DNA of 7,063 bases from contig JACMJD010000268.1 of NCBI GenBank assembly GCA_014380825.1, forward strand, positions 1 through 7,063, given 5' to 3'. Under the pieces are notes generated by a model. It was not told the DNA's origin and did no database searches. It saw nothing but the letters and a program-made list of their open reading frames with translations. This document shows positions 1 through 6,957 of the stretch, piece after piece (within the stretch, counting starts at the first letter, position 1; every line of letters starts with the position of its first letter). Position numbers and translations under genes: made by a program. This stretch comes from Phycisphaerae bacterium. GTDB lineage: Bacteria > Planctomycetota > Phycisphaerae > Tepidisphaerales > Tepidisphaeraceae.

Positions 1-71
1 GATTTGAGCGACATGTGACGACCCTCATTCCAATTGGATATTGCGATTTCCCAAGCACGCAACGCCGAGCG

Positions 72-104
72 GCGCGGCTAGATATTCTATCCGCAAAGCC
101 GCGC
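72..104. other. short GC-rich hairpin in the gene-free left edge
   Basis: An 8-bp perfect inverted repeat, GCGCGGCT at 72-79 and AGCCGCGC at 97-104, is separated by a 17-nt loop. It lies about 40 nt past the stop codon of the minus-strand gene that ends at 145, so it could be a transcript-end hairpin for that gene. No T-run follows it on the minus strand, so a standard intrinsic terminator is not supported. I see no gene, RNA or promoter in the rest of 1-144. Confidence 0.2.
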
Positions 105-144
105 TCGATGCACGCAAGGCCGGAAAAACGTCGGAAGTTCGAGG

Positions 145-1374
145 CTAGTCATCGCCTTGCGGAGCCGGGCGCTGGGCCCAGTCGACCGTCATGAAGGCGC
201 TTTGCGCGCCGAGAGTGTCCAATTGGTCGCGAACGTCCTTCCACGACTGGCGAACCTGCTTCAGGTCGTCCTGGGTTGCCAGATAATCCGCCATCGCGAT
301 CGCCGTATCGGCAAGAATGGGCTTGAGATCGTCGACGCGCTTGGTTGCGGCCTTGGCGATCGCATCGGTGGTCTGCATCGCGGCTTGGGCGCGCTGGAGC
401 TGTGACTGCCGGAGCACAATCAGTTTCTCTTGTCGAAGATTGCGCATCTGTTCGTCGATTTCGTCGCGCTTCAACTGCTTGGCGCGAACCTCAGGCGCGT
501 TCGCTCCGGCATTCGTCATGGAACGAATTTCCTGATCCAACGCCGAGATTCGCTCTTTGAGCCGTACTATTTGCGCGTCGTTCTCTGCCTCGGCGGCCCC
601 CATGTCTCCGTTCTGCATTTGCGCCGCAAGCCGCTCATACTCCGCCCGCGCCGCTGTGGCCGCAGCGTCGGCAGTTCCTCGATGCGCGAGCGCATCTTTG
701 AACTCCAAGGCGATCGCCGAAGTCCCTTCGGTCTGCTTGAGGTCGATCGCCGCCAGTCGCAAGAGCAGATTGTTCTGCCGGTCGCTCAGCTCGCGGATGC
801 GAATCTCATACTTCGTCTTCAGGCTGGTCAGCGCCTGCGCTCGATCCAACGCCCGGCTGATCCCCAATTGTCGCTGTTGTTCCAGGTGTGTGCTCACGAT
901 GTCCATCACGATCGTGCGGGCTTCCTTCTGCGAATCGATCGGGTCGAGCCAGACCCGGATAAGCTTCGAATCGGCGATGGGCGAGGCGTGGAAATGTTTC
1001 TCCAGCCAGTGGCGCGCTTTGGTTGGATGCTTGAATGACTTGAACCAGTTCGTCTTGCGGATCTCAAGATTGGGAGAAGAAATCACGGAGTCCATGAGCG
1101 CCCGCGTCCCCAATAAGCCCGCCTGCGTGCGCTGCTCGATCTCCAAATTGGGGTAGGAGACGTAAGCATCGCAGTTCACGTTCGAACCAGAGTTTCGCGC
1201 GGGGGTCTCAACTTGAACATATCCGTACACCGCCAGCTTCGAGTTGTCGTCCTCCATCGGACCGGCGGGCCAATGCTCGACGGTCGTGCCGGCCCAGAAT
1301 GAAAGCGCCATCAGGCCGAGGACCAACAGGAGCCACAGAACAACATAGATCGCAGCGACGCCGGATCGACGCAT
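145..1374 (-). CDS. membrane-anchored coiled-coil protein, Wzz/GumC (polysaccharide co-polymerase)-like
   Basis: This 409-residue protein has one N-terminal membrane helix (about residues 7-28, rich in L, V and A). A globular part follows (about 45-165), then a long charged alpha-helical coiled coil (about 165-390). The stretch around 128-168, with a SPIADSKLIRVWLDP core, resembles the conserved N-terminal domain of Wzz/GumC chain-length regulators, which help set polysaccharide length at the inner membrane. The C-terminus ends in VDWAQRPAPQGDD, like the 'A..P..P' segment that precedes the second membrane helix in that family, but here the protein stops and that helix is missing. No tyrosine-kinase domain is present. 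ATG at 1374 is chosen because GGGAG lies 5 nt upstream; a TTG one codon earlier would be too close. It diverges from the CPBP protease gene across 89 bp. Family resemblance is moderate, and the function in glycan export is inferred. Confidence 0.72.
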   Translation of the reverse strand: MRRSGVAAIYVVLWLLLVLGLMALSFWAGTTVEHWPAGPMEDDNSKLAVYGYVQVETPARNSGSNVNCDAYVSYPNLEIEQRTQAGLLGTRALMDSVISSPNLEIRKTNWFKSFKHPTKARHWLEKHFHASPIADSKLIRVWLDPIDSQKEARTIVMDIVSTHLEQQRQLGISRALDRAQALTSLKTKYEIRIRELSDRQNNLLLRLAAIDLKQTEGTSAIALEFKDALAHRGTADAAATAARAEYERLAAQMQNGDMGAAEAENDAQIVRLKERISALDQEIRSMTNAGANAPEVRAKQLKRDEIDEQMRNLRQEKLIVLRQSQLQRAQAAMQTTDAIAKAATKRVDDLKPILADTAIAMADYLATQDDLKQVRQSWKDVRDQLDTLGAQSAFMTVDWAQRPAPQGDD

Positions 1375-1379
1375 CAAAA

Positions 1380-1384
1380 CTCCC
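1380..1384 (-). promoter_or_regulatory. ribosome binding site GGGAG deciding the start at 1374
   Basis: On the minus strand GGGAG is followed by TTTTG and then ATG, a 5-nt spacer. This favours ATG at 1374 over the in-frame TTG at 1377, which would leave only 2 nt. Confidence 0.55.
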
Positions 1385-1463
1385 GCGTAAGACGTGCAAG
1401 ACCAAAGACGCCTCGCCGGACTGGGGATTTCATGGACGCCATCGAATATGCTTGGCGATCATC

Positions 1464-2798
1464 ATGTCCGACGAGCCAACTTCACGTCCCCGCGGATCGA
1501 CGGTTTTATGCTGGCTGCTGATCCTGGCGTCGATCGGTTGGGTGGCCGGCAATGTGTTCGTCCAGCGCCGCGCGGGGCTGGGGAAGGCAGACAACTTCCA
1601 GCTTGAGCTCAACTCACGCATCCTAATCGGCCAGAAACTGCTGCTCAAGGATCTTGGCCAGCCTGTGCAGCCAGTCGATCAGATGCTGCGAACGCTGGAC
1701 GCCGCCGCGACGTCGCCAGAGCAGAAGCTTGAAGCGGCGATCGTCGCGGGAGAATTGGCGGGCGGGGAAGAAGCGCTCAAGCGATTGGAATCGCGGCGAT
1801 CGGACGCGACGACTAAGCCGTCAAGCGACGCTGAACAAACGCTTGAGAAGATGTACTCCGGCCAGCTCGCAAGCGTCACGCCCGAAGAACGACGTGCACT
1901 GATCGAACATCACGGCTGGTTCGGCAAGCTCGCGCTGGTGTACGGACTTCCGGACAACGATCCCGAACGTGCGCGAATCATCAGCCCGACGAAGCGGACG
2001 CTCTTGATCATTACCGGCTTCGGGTTAAGCGTCCTGGTGCTCGTTGGCGCAGGATTGATCCTGCTCATCGTCGCGATCGTGCTGATCGCCAACGGTCGCA
2101 TTCGGCCGCTGTTCAGGCCCAACGTCATGCCGAATGGACCGCCGGTGTTTCTGGAGGCGTTCGCGATTTACATCACGACATTCGTCGTGTTTAGCGAAGT
2201 GATCCATCGCGTATTCCCCCGCGGCGGTTTTGTGGGGTATCTGTTCCTCTCGCTCCTGATCCCGTTCGCGCTGATCTGGCCCACGCGGCGCGGCTTGAGC
2301 AAGCAAGAAAGCCTGCACGCCTTCGGCTGGCACTGCGGACGCGGGTTCTTCACCGAGATGGGCTGCGGCGTGGCGGGTTACATCGCGGGGCTGCCGCTGA
2401 TCGCGCTGGCGTTCCTGATCACGCTGGGGTTGTCGCGATTCGCGGGCGCGTCGCCGTCGCATCCGATCATGAACGAGGTGCGCGGGGGTTGGGGAACGGT
2501 GCTGATGATTTACATGCTCGCCAGCGTGTGGGCGCCGCTGATGGAAGAAACGATGTTCCGCGGAGCGCTGTACAACCACCTGCGCGGCCGATGGAGCTGG
2601 ATCGTGTCCTCGCTTGTTATCGGCCTGCTGTTCGCGCTGGTACACCCGCAGGGATGGACGACCATTCCCGCGCTGGGCATGATCGGCGTGGTGCTCGCGA
2701 CGATCCGCGAATGGCGCGGATCACTCATCGGTCCGATGACCGCCCACGCGCTGAACAACGCGACCGTCACGACGCTGCTGGTATTTCTGGTTCACTAG
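1464..2798 (+). CDS. CPBP family intramembrane metalloprotease (Abi/RCE1-like)
   Basis: This 444-residue integral membrane protein carries the three CPBP signature motifs in order: EETMFR (E361, E362, R366), FALVH (F390, H394) and HALNN (H428, N432). In RCE1-type enzymes the glutamates and histidines form the catalytic site for cleavage of membrane-embedded substrates, so the protein is probably active. One membrane helix lies at about residues 14-33. A polar, mostly helical segment of about 140 residues follows, then a block of roughly six to eight hydrophobic helices from about 179 to the end. The soluble insert after the first helix is larger than in minimal CPBP proteins and its role is unknown. 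The frame is open upstream to 1299, but that part overlaps the oppositely oriented neighbour, so ATG at 1464 is preferred. No good Shine-Dalgarno sequence precedes it; TTG at 1452 is the alternative. Substrate is unknown; bacterial members are linked to bacteriocin immunity, protein processing or scaffolding. Confidence 0.88.
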   Translation: MSDEPTSRPRGSTVLCWLLILASIGWVAGNVFVQRRAGLGKADNFQLELNSRILIGQKLLLKDLGQPVQPVDQMLRTLDAAATSPEQKLEAAIVAGELAGGEEALKRLESRRSDATTKPSSDAEQTLEKMYSGQLASVTPEERRALIEHHGWFGKLALVYGLPDNDPERARIISPTKRTLLIITGFGLSVLVLVGAGLILLIVAIVLIANGRIRPLFRPNVMPNGPPVFLEAFAIYITTFVVFSEVIHRVFPRGGFVGYLFLSLLIPFALIWPTRRGLSKQESLHAFGWHCGRGFFTEMGCGVAGYIAGLPLIALAFLITLGLSRFAGASPSHPIMNEVRGGWGTVLMIYMLASVWAPLMEETMFRGALYNHLRGRWSWIVSSLVIGLLFALVHPQGWTTIPALGMIGVVLATIREWRGSLIGPMTAHALNNATVTTLLVFLVH

Positions 2799-2810
2799 CC
2801 CGCGCGATGA

Positions 2811-3758
2811 TCACGCCGATTTGTCGCCCGGCTCAAACCCCAATTTCTCCTGCACGACATACAGCGGCCGCTGTTTGATCTCTTCGTAAATCCGGCCGAT
2901 GTATTCGCCGAGGACCCCGACGCTGATCAATTGCACGCCGCCGAAGAACAGCATGGTCAACATCAGCGTGGTGAACCCAGTGCCATACTTATCGCGATGG
3001 CGAAGGAAGTCGATCAAGTAGAACACGCCAAGCAGAAAGGAGATGCCGGAGACGGTGAAACCCAACCACATCGACGCTCGCAGCGGCTTGTAGCTGAAGC
3101 TGACCATCCCATCCATCGCATACTTCATCAGGCGGCGAAGCGTCTGCTTCGGTTTGCCTGCGGCGCGATCCTGTCGATCGTAAAGCACGCTGGTCTGCTT
3201 AAAGCCGAGCCACGATCGAAGCCCCGGGATGAATCGATTTCGCTCGGGAAGCTTGTTGAATTCGTTGACGACCACGCGATCCATCAACCCGAAGATTCCG
3301 GCGTCGGGGGCGCTGGGCAGGTCGCTGATGCGACGGAAGATCGGATAGAACAGCTTGAACCCCACGCCGCGCGTGCCGCCTTCCGCGCGGCTGCGCCGCT
3401 CGCCAAGCACCACCTGGTGGCCTTGCTTCCACTTGGCGACCATTTCGGGAATGACCTCCGGCGGATCCTGAAGATCGCCGTCGATCAAAATCACGCAATC
3501 CCCGCGCGCATGATGAATGCCGGCGGTCACCGCGGGCTGGTGTCCGAAATTTCGCGAGAGATCGATGACCTTGATGCGCGGATCTTCGGCGTTCATCTCC
3601 CGCAGCATCTGCGGCGACGCATCGCGGCTGCCGTCGTTCACGAGCACCAGCTCCCACGAATCGCCGGTTGAGTCCAGCGACGCGGTCATCCGGCGCCGAA
3701 GCTCCGGAAGGTTCTCCTGCTCGTTAAAGATGGGTACGACCACGCTGATCAATGCCAT
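2811..3758 (-). CDS. family 2 glycosyltransferase, GtrB/DPM1/ArnC-like (polyprenyl-phosphate sugar transferase)
   Basis: This 315-residue protein has an N-terminal GT-A fold: SVVVPIFNEQENL at 5-17, VNDGSRD at 40-46, RNFGHQPAVTAGI at 69-81 and the metal/nucleotide-sugar motif DGDLQDPPE at 93-101. Two C-terminal membrane helices (about 228-252 and 264-288) are followed by a YIGRIYEEIKQRP tail. This layout is typical of enzymes that move a hexose or an aminosugar from a nucleotide donor to undecaprenyl phosphate on the cytoplasmic face, feeding glycan or lipid A modification. The donor sugar cannot be read from sequence. It starts 12 nt after the asnB stop on the same strand with no clear ribosome binding site, suggesting cotranscription and perhaps translational coupling. 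Its 3' end faces the CPBP protease gene across 12 nt. Confidence 0.9.
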   Translation of the reverse strand: MALISVVVPIFNEQENLPELRRRMTASLDSTGDSWELVLVNDGSRDASPQMLREMNAEDPRIKVIDLSRNFGHQPAVTAGIHHARGDCVILIDGDLQDPPEVIPEMVAKWKQGHQVVLGERRSRAEGGTRGVGFKLFYPIFRRISDLPSAPDAGIFGLMDRVVVNEFNKLPERNRFIPGLRSWLGFKQTSVLYDRQDRAAGKPKQTLRRLMKYAMDGMVSFSYKPLRASMWLGFTVSGISFLLGVFYLIDFLRHRDKYGTGFTTLMLTMLFFGGVQLISVGVLGEYIGRIYEEIKQRPLYVVQEKLGFEPGDKSA

Positions 3759-3770
3759 GCGGTGACGATC

Positions 3771-5678
3771 TTAACCGCCGGATGCGGCGATGGCGATTCC
3801 CTCCCGCGTGTTCCACCAAAGTTCGAGCATCAACAGCGCGTACAGCCGCTGCGAATGATCGACGCGCGATTGCTCGTGCTCGTCAACCAATCGCTCGACC
3901 ACTTTCATATTGAAGTGCTGTTTCGCGAACGAATCACTCGCAAACAGATGATCCCGCAACATCGGCCGCAGCTCGCCGCGGAACCATTCGCCGATCGGCA
4001 CGGCGAAGCCCATCTTCTTCCGCTTGAACACGAAACCCGGTAGCTCGTGCGCGAAGGCCTCGCGGAGCATTCGCTTCGGTCCACCTTTGAGAAGCTGATC
4101 AGAAGTAAGACCCGCGGCGAATTGCACGAGCTCGTGATCCATAAATGGCGCGCGGACTTCCAGCGCGTGGAGCATGCAGGCGCGATCGACTTTCGTGAGC
4201 AGATCGTTCGGAAGATACGTGACTCGATCCGTCGCGAGCGCCGCCGTGACCGGATCACCCGTCCGAGCAAGCTCCGTCGCAAAAACATCCCCCACGCCGA
4301 GGCAAAGCGGTACGCCGCGCCGCCCCGGATCCTCCTTCAACAACTCGTGAATCGCCGCATCCCCGAAGATCCGGATGTACGAGTCATATCGCTCCGCATC
4401 ACTCAATCCCACCGATTCAGCAAACCGCGCCGCTCGCGTCAGCTTCGACTTCGGATGACCTCCCGTCCACGATCTGGCGATCGTGGCTACGAAGTTCGGT
4501 AGCCCACGCAGTCTGCTCGCGAGCTGCATCGCGCGATAGCGGTCATATCCACCGAACAGTTCGTCTCCGCCGTCCCCGCTGAGCGCCACTTTCACATGCT
4601 TGCGCGTCTCTCGCGCGAGGTAATGCATCGGGATCGCGGAACTATCCGCGAACGGTTCACCTAAAACTTCGGCGAGCTTGGGAAGATCGTCAATTGCGTT
4701 TTGAGACACTCGGAACTCGTGGTGATTCGTACCGAGATGTTTCGCTACGTCACGAGCATACCTCGATTCGTCGTAACGCGCGTCGTCAAAGCTGATGGTG
4801 AAGGTGTCGACGCGTCCGGATTTGCGGGCGCACAGGGCGACGACGCTGGAGTCGATTCCACCGGAAAGGAAGACGCCGAGCGGGACGTCGGAGACAAGTT
4901 GACGGCGGACGGCGCGTTCGACCAGGGTTTTGGTTTGGGCGAGAATGCCCCCCGGCGCGGGCGCGCTCTGAGCGGCCGTGTTCGACAACGAGAAGTAGTC
5001 GCGGTAGGAGCCACTATTGTGTCGGGTCAGTGCGGTTAACCTGAGTTCCAACTGTGAACCGGTGGTCCATCCGTATCGCAGGTACCGAATGAGTTGATCG
5101 GACTGGGAAGGTTCGTGCTCGACGCGCCCGATCAACGCAGAGCGTTCGCTTGCAAACGCGATTGTCGAAGTGGAGAGGTCTTGGTTGATGAAGTGGCTGA
5201 TGTATAATGGCTTCTCCCCCATCCGATCGCGCGCGAGATACAGCGATTTCTCCTGCTCGTCCCATACCGCAAACGCGAACTGGCCGATCAGGTGCTCGAC
5301 GCACTTTTCGCCCCACTCCTGGTAGCTCATCAGCAACACTTCCGTGTCGCCGGTGGTGCGCCATTGGTAATCAGGACGCAGCTTCGACAGTTCAGCTTTG
5401 AGTTCGCGGAAGTTGTAGATCTCGCCGTTGAAGATCAGCGTCAGGTGGCCGATCGTGAACGGCTGCATGGCGCGCGGGTCGGGGTCGAGGATGGCTAATC
5501 GCCGGAAGGCGAATGCGACTTGCGGATGATCGGCATCGATCGGCTCGTGCTCGCGCGTGAGCAGGATTCCTTCCCCATCCGGCCCGCGGTGCGCGATTGA
5601 GGCGGACATCTTCAGCAGCATGTCGCGCGACACGCGAAACTTCTCGTCCCAACTCACCACGCCGGCGATCCCGCACAT
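3771..5678 (-). CDS. asnB: asparagine synthetase (glutamine-hydrolysing), AsnB family
   Basis: This 635-residue protein has a complete two-domain AsnB architecture. The N-terminal class II glutaminase begins MCGIAG, with catalytic Cys2 exposed after Met removal, and has RGPDG (31-35), RRLAILD (59-65), NGEIYNF (84-90) and TGDTE (109-113). The synthetase domain has the ATP PP-loop SGGIDSS (272-278), EPFADSS (341-347) and SGDGGDELFGGYDRY (367-381). The length fits the family (about 600-660). The usual reaction is aspartate + glutamine + ATP to asparagine. Members next to glycosyltransferases can instead amidate sugar acids or other carboxylates in surface polysaccharides. The 12-nt gap to the following GT2 gene makes such a role plausible, but nothing in the sequence separates it from plain asparagine synthesis. 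The start is fixed by the need for Cys2. No strong Shine-Dalgarno sequence precedes it. Confidence 0.95.
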   Translation of the reverse strand: MCGIAGVVSWDEKFRVSRDMLLKMSASIAHRGPDGEGILLTREHEPIDADHPQVAFAFRRLAILDPDPRAMQPFTIGHLTLIFNGEIYNFRELKAELSKLRPDYQWRTTGDTEVLLMSYQEWGEKCVEHLIGQFAFAVWDEQEKSLYLARDRMGEKPLYISHFINQDLSTSTIAFASERSALIGRVEHEPSQSDQLIRYLRYGWTTGSQLELRLTALTRHNSGSYRDYFSLSNTAAQSAPAPGGILAQTKTLVERAVRRQLVSDVPLGVFLSGGIDSSVVALCARKSGRVDTFTISFDDARYDESRYARDVAKHLGTNHHEFRVSQNAIDDLPKLAEVLGEPFADSSAIPMHYLARETRKHVKVALSGDGGDELFGGYDRYRAMQLASRLRGLPNFVATIARSWTGGHPKSKLTRAARFAESVGLSDAERYDSYIRIFGDAAIHELLKEDPGRRGVPLCLGVGDVFATELARTGDPVTAALATDRVTYLPNDLLTKVDRACMLHALEVRAPFMDHELVQFAAGLTSDQLLKGGPKRMLREAFAHELPGFVFKRKKMGFAVPIGEWFRGELRPMLRDHLFASDSFAKQHFNMKVVERLVDEHEQSRVDHSQRLYALLMLELWWNTREGIAIAASGG

Positions 5679-5728
5679 GGTCTGATCTTACACCGAATGA
5701 TTTGGAACCGCAGATGCACGTGGGGTGA

Positions 5729-5809
5729 TGTCGTCCAGAGCGGGTACTCCGCGACGGATCTGGCTTTACATGCGGCGCTGGATCCTTCGCGAGTACGCTC
5801 TGGATGACA
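5729..5809. repeat. long imperfect intergenic hairpin (about 28 bp stem, 20-nt loop)
   Basis: Arm 5729-5760 pairs with arm 5781-5809. Counting outward from the loop: GGATC/GATCC, one mismatch (5755/5786), four pairs, a bulged C (5750), TACTC/GAGTA, a two-G bulge (5743-5744), nine pairs covering TCCAGAGCG/CGCTCTGGA, a G-T pair (5733/5805) and four more pairs. The loop is 5761-5780. The hairpin starts 5 nt past the dciA stop and ends about 50 nt before asnB, so it would form in any dciA-to-asnB readthrough transcript. No T-run follows on the minus strand, so it is not a canonical intrinsic terminator. It could be a transcript-end or processing structure, or one copy of a dispersed palindromic repeat. 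It does not fit a tRNA. Confidence 0.7.
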
Positions 5810-5814
5810 AGTTG

Positions 5815-6225
5815 CTAAAAGCGAATCTTGCGGTCGTTCGGATCTTCACCGGTGTCGTACCACCGGCCTGGCTTGAGCGTAATCTTTCGCAGACCCGCGC
5901 CTTTGCAGGCCATCAGCAACTGTTTCCGCAAACCGGCCAGCAGGAGTTGGTTCAGCTCGTAGAGGTGCGATGAGCTGTCGACCAGCACGGTCAGTTGCCC
6001 ACGGGCGAACGATTCGAGCGCGGTGTGTTCGAGCAGGATTTCCGGGATGAGCTGCTGCCAGGACTCGGCGATCGGCGCGAACTTGGTCTGCCGCTTCTGC
6101 ACGTTCTGTTTGAAGAACGCCAGAATCTCCGGGCCCAGCGCGGGAATCTCTTTCCGCATGGGCTGCTTCACGCGTGAGAGGCGTTGCAGTTCCGGTTCGA
6201 TGGGTTGTTGAAAACAAAACGACAT
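5815..6225 (-). CDS. dciA: DUF721 family protein, DciA-like replicative helicase loader
   Basis: This 136-residue cytoplasmic protein has a recognisable DUF721 core: an amphipathic helix with a conserved tryptophan (ESWQQLIPE, W56), HTALESF (67-73), then the hallmark strand-helix GQLTVLVDSSSHLYELN (about 76-92) and a terminal LRKITLK strand. A short charged tail, YDTGEDPNDRKIRF, follows. DUF721 (DciA) is the ancestral bacterial protein that helps load the DnaB helicase where phage-derived DnaC/DnaI loaders are absent. It lies 30 nt downstream of dnaN on the same strand, matching the common placement of DUF721 genes near dnaA, dnaN, recF and gyrB. An ATG four codons upstream (6237) is possible, but the GGAGG inside those codons fits better as the ribosome binding site for ATG at 6225. 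Confidence 0.82.
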   Translation of the reverse strand: MSFCFQQPIEPELQRLSRVKQPMRKEIPALGPEILAFFKQNVQKRQTKFAPIAESWQQLIPEILLEHTALESFARGQLTVLVDSSSHLYELNQLLLAGLRKQLLMACKGAGLRKITLKPGRWYDTGEDPNDRKIRF

Positions 6226-6230
6226 GTCGT

Positions 6231-6235
6231 CCTCC
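6231..6235 (-). promoter_or_regulatory. ribosome binding site GGAGG deciding the dciA start
   Basis: The minus strand reads ATG-GAGGACGAC-ATG. GGAGG at 6235 to 6231 is a strong Shine-Dalgarno sequence 5 nt before ATG 6225, whereas no such sequence precedes ATG 6237. This supports the shorter protein. Confidence 0.6.
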
Positions 6236-6255
6236 ATGACCCGTTCGACGAAGCG

Positions 6256-6957
6256 TTACTGCAAATTCACCGGCATGATCACGTACAGGAAATTCGCCCC
6301 GCCCTTGAGCAATCCCGGGCGATTCGGCGCCGTCATCTCCAGGCTGATCTCGTCGTTGTCGACGACTCGCAACGCATCGGTGAGGAACACTGGATTGAAT
6401 CCAATTTCCACATCGCTGCCTTCGAACTTGCACGGGAAGTTGACCGTCGCTTCACCGCTCTCGGGGCTGCGGCTCGTCAGAACTAAACCTTTCTTGTTGA
6501 ACGTCATCCGAACACCTTTGCTCTCTTCCGTCGTCAGCAACGACGCGCGACGGATCGCTGAAAGAAAGTCCGCAGTCCCGGCCTGCATTTTCTTGTCGGT
6601 GTCTTTTGGGATCACATCTTCGTAGGGCGGGAACTGTCCTTCGACCAGGTTGCTCGTCAGCGTCGCGCTGCTGGTGTGGAAGATCACCTGGTTCTCGCGC
6701 ACTTGAAATCCGACGTTCTCGTCCGGGTCGTCGATCAGCTTGTCGACGAGCTGAAGCGCTTTCGTCGGGATGATCGCTTTCACGCCTTCCTTGTCGATCT
6801 TCGCACTGCTCGCCAGCTCGCCCTTAGCCATCGCCAGACGTCGGCCGTCGGTGCTGATGAGATGGACCTTCTTTGCGTTTCCCTTGCCGCCTGCGACGAG
6901 CAGCACGCCATTGAAGGCATACCGCGTGCTCTCCTTCGCCGCGGCAAAGGAGAGCAC
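6256..6957 (-). CDS. dnaN: DNA polymerase III beta sliding clamp, 5'-truncated (domains II-III only)
   Basis: The 233 readable residues match the C-terminal two thirds of DnaN. FAAAKESTRYAFNGVLL corresponds to the start of domain II, followed by STDGRRLAMAKG, VEGQFPPYEDVIPKD, RRASLLTTEESKGVRM, EIGFNPVFLTDALR and the terminal YVIMPVNLQ, the counterpart of the YVVMPMRL end that helps form the partner-binding pocket. The clamp is normally about 370 residues, so domain I (roughly 130-140 residues) is missing. The GTG at 6957 is only the first possible start: the same frame meets TAG at 6961-6963 two codons upstream, no ribosome binding site precedes it, and beyond the junction the strand is antisense to the second dnaN copy. 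The full gene presumably exists in the organism; here it is broken by the inverted junction. It is followed by dciA, probably as an operon. Confidence 0.88.
   Translation of the reverse strand: MLSFAAAKESTRYAFNGVLLVAGGKGNAKKVHLISTDGRRLAMAKGELASSAKIDKEGVKAIIPTKALQLVDKLIDDPDENVGFQVRENQVIFHTSSATLTSNLVEGQFPPYEDVIPKDTDKKMQAGTADFLSAIRRASLLTTEESKGVRMTFNKKGLVLTSRSPESGEATVNFPCKFEGSDVEIGFNPVFLTDALRVVDNDEISLEMTAPNRPGLLKGGANFLYVIMPVNLQ

Noticed and set aside
430..1038. 202-residue open frame on the plus strand opposite the Wzz-like gene
   Set aside because: It is antisense to a well-supported coding gene, is rich in R, L and S as expected for a shadow frame, and shows no domain.
1299..1463. N-terminal extension of the CPBP protein from an ATG at 1299
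   Set aside because: It would overlap the divergent gene's start by 76 bp, is polar and low in complexity, and places the expected N-terminal membrane helix far from the start.
2025..2645. 206-residue open frame on the minus strand opposite the CPBP gene
   Set aside because: Its composition (R, Q, H, P rich) is typical of the reverse of a GC-rich membrane-protein gene; the plus strand has all three CPBP motifs.
2931..3671. 246-residue open frame on the plus strand opposite the glycosyltransferase
   Set aside because: The minus strand encodes a complete GT2 enzyme with canonical motifs; the opposite frame has no recognisable features.
5685..5690. TAAGAT on the minus strand just upstream of asnB as a -10 promoter box
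   Set aside because: It is only 6 nt before the ATG, which would require a leaderless transcript, and no -35-like hexamer is found at the right spacing.
5729..5809. Hairpin region as a tRNA or intrinsic terminator
   Set aside because: There is no cloverleaf, no T-loop sequence and no T-run after the stem on the minus strand.
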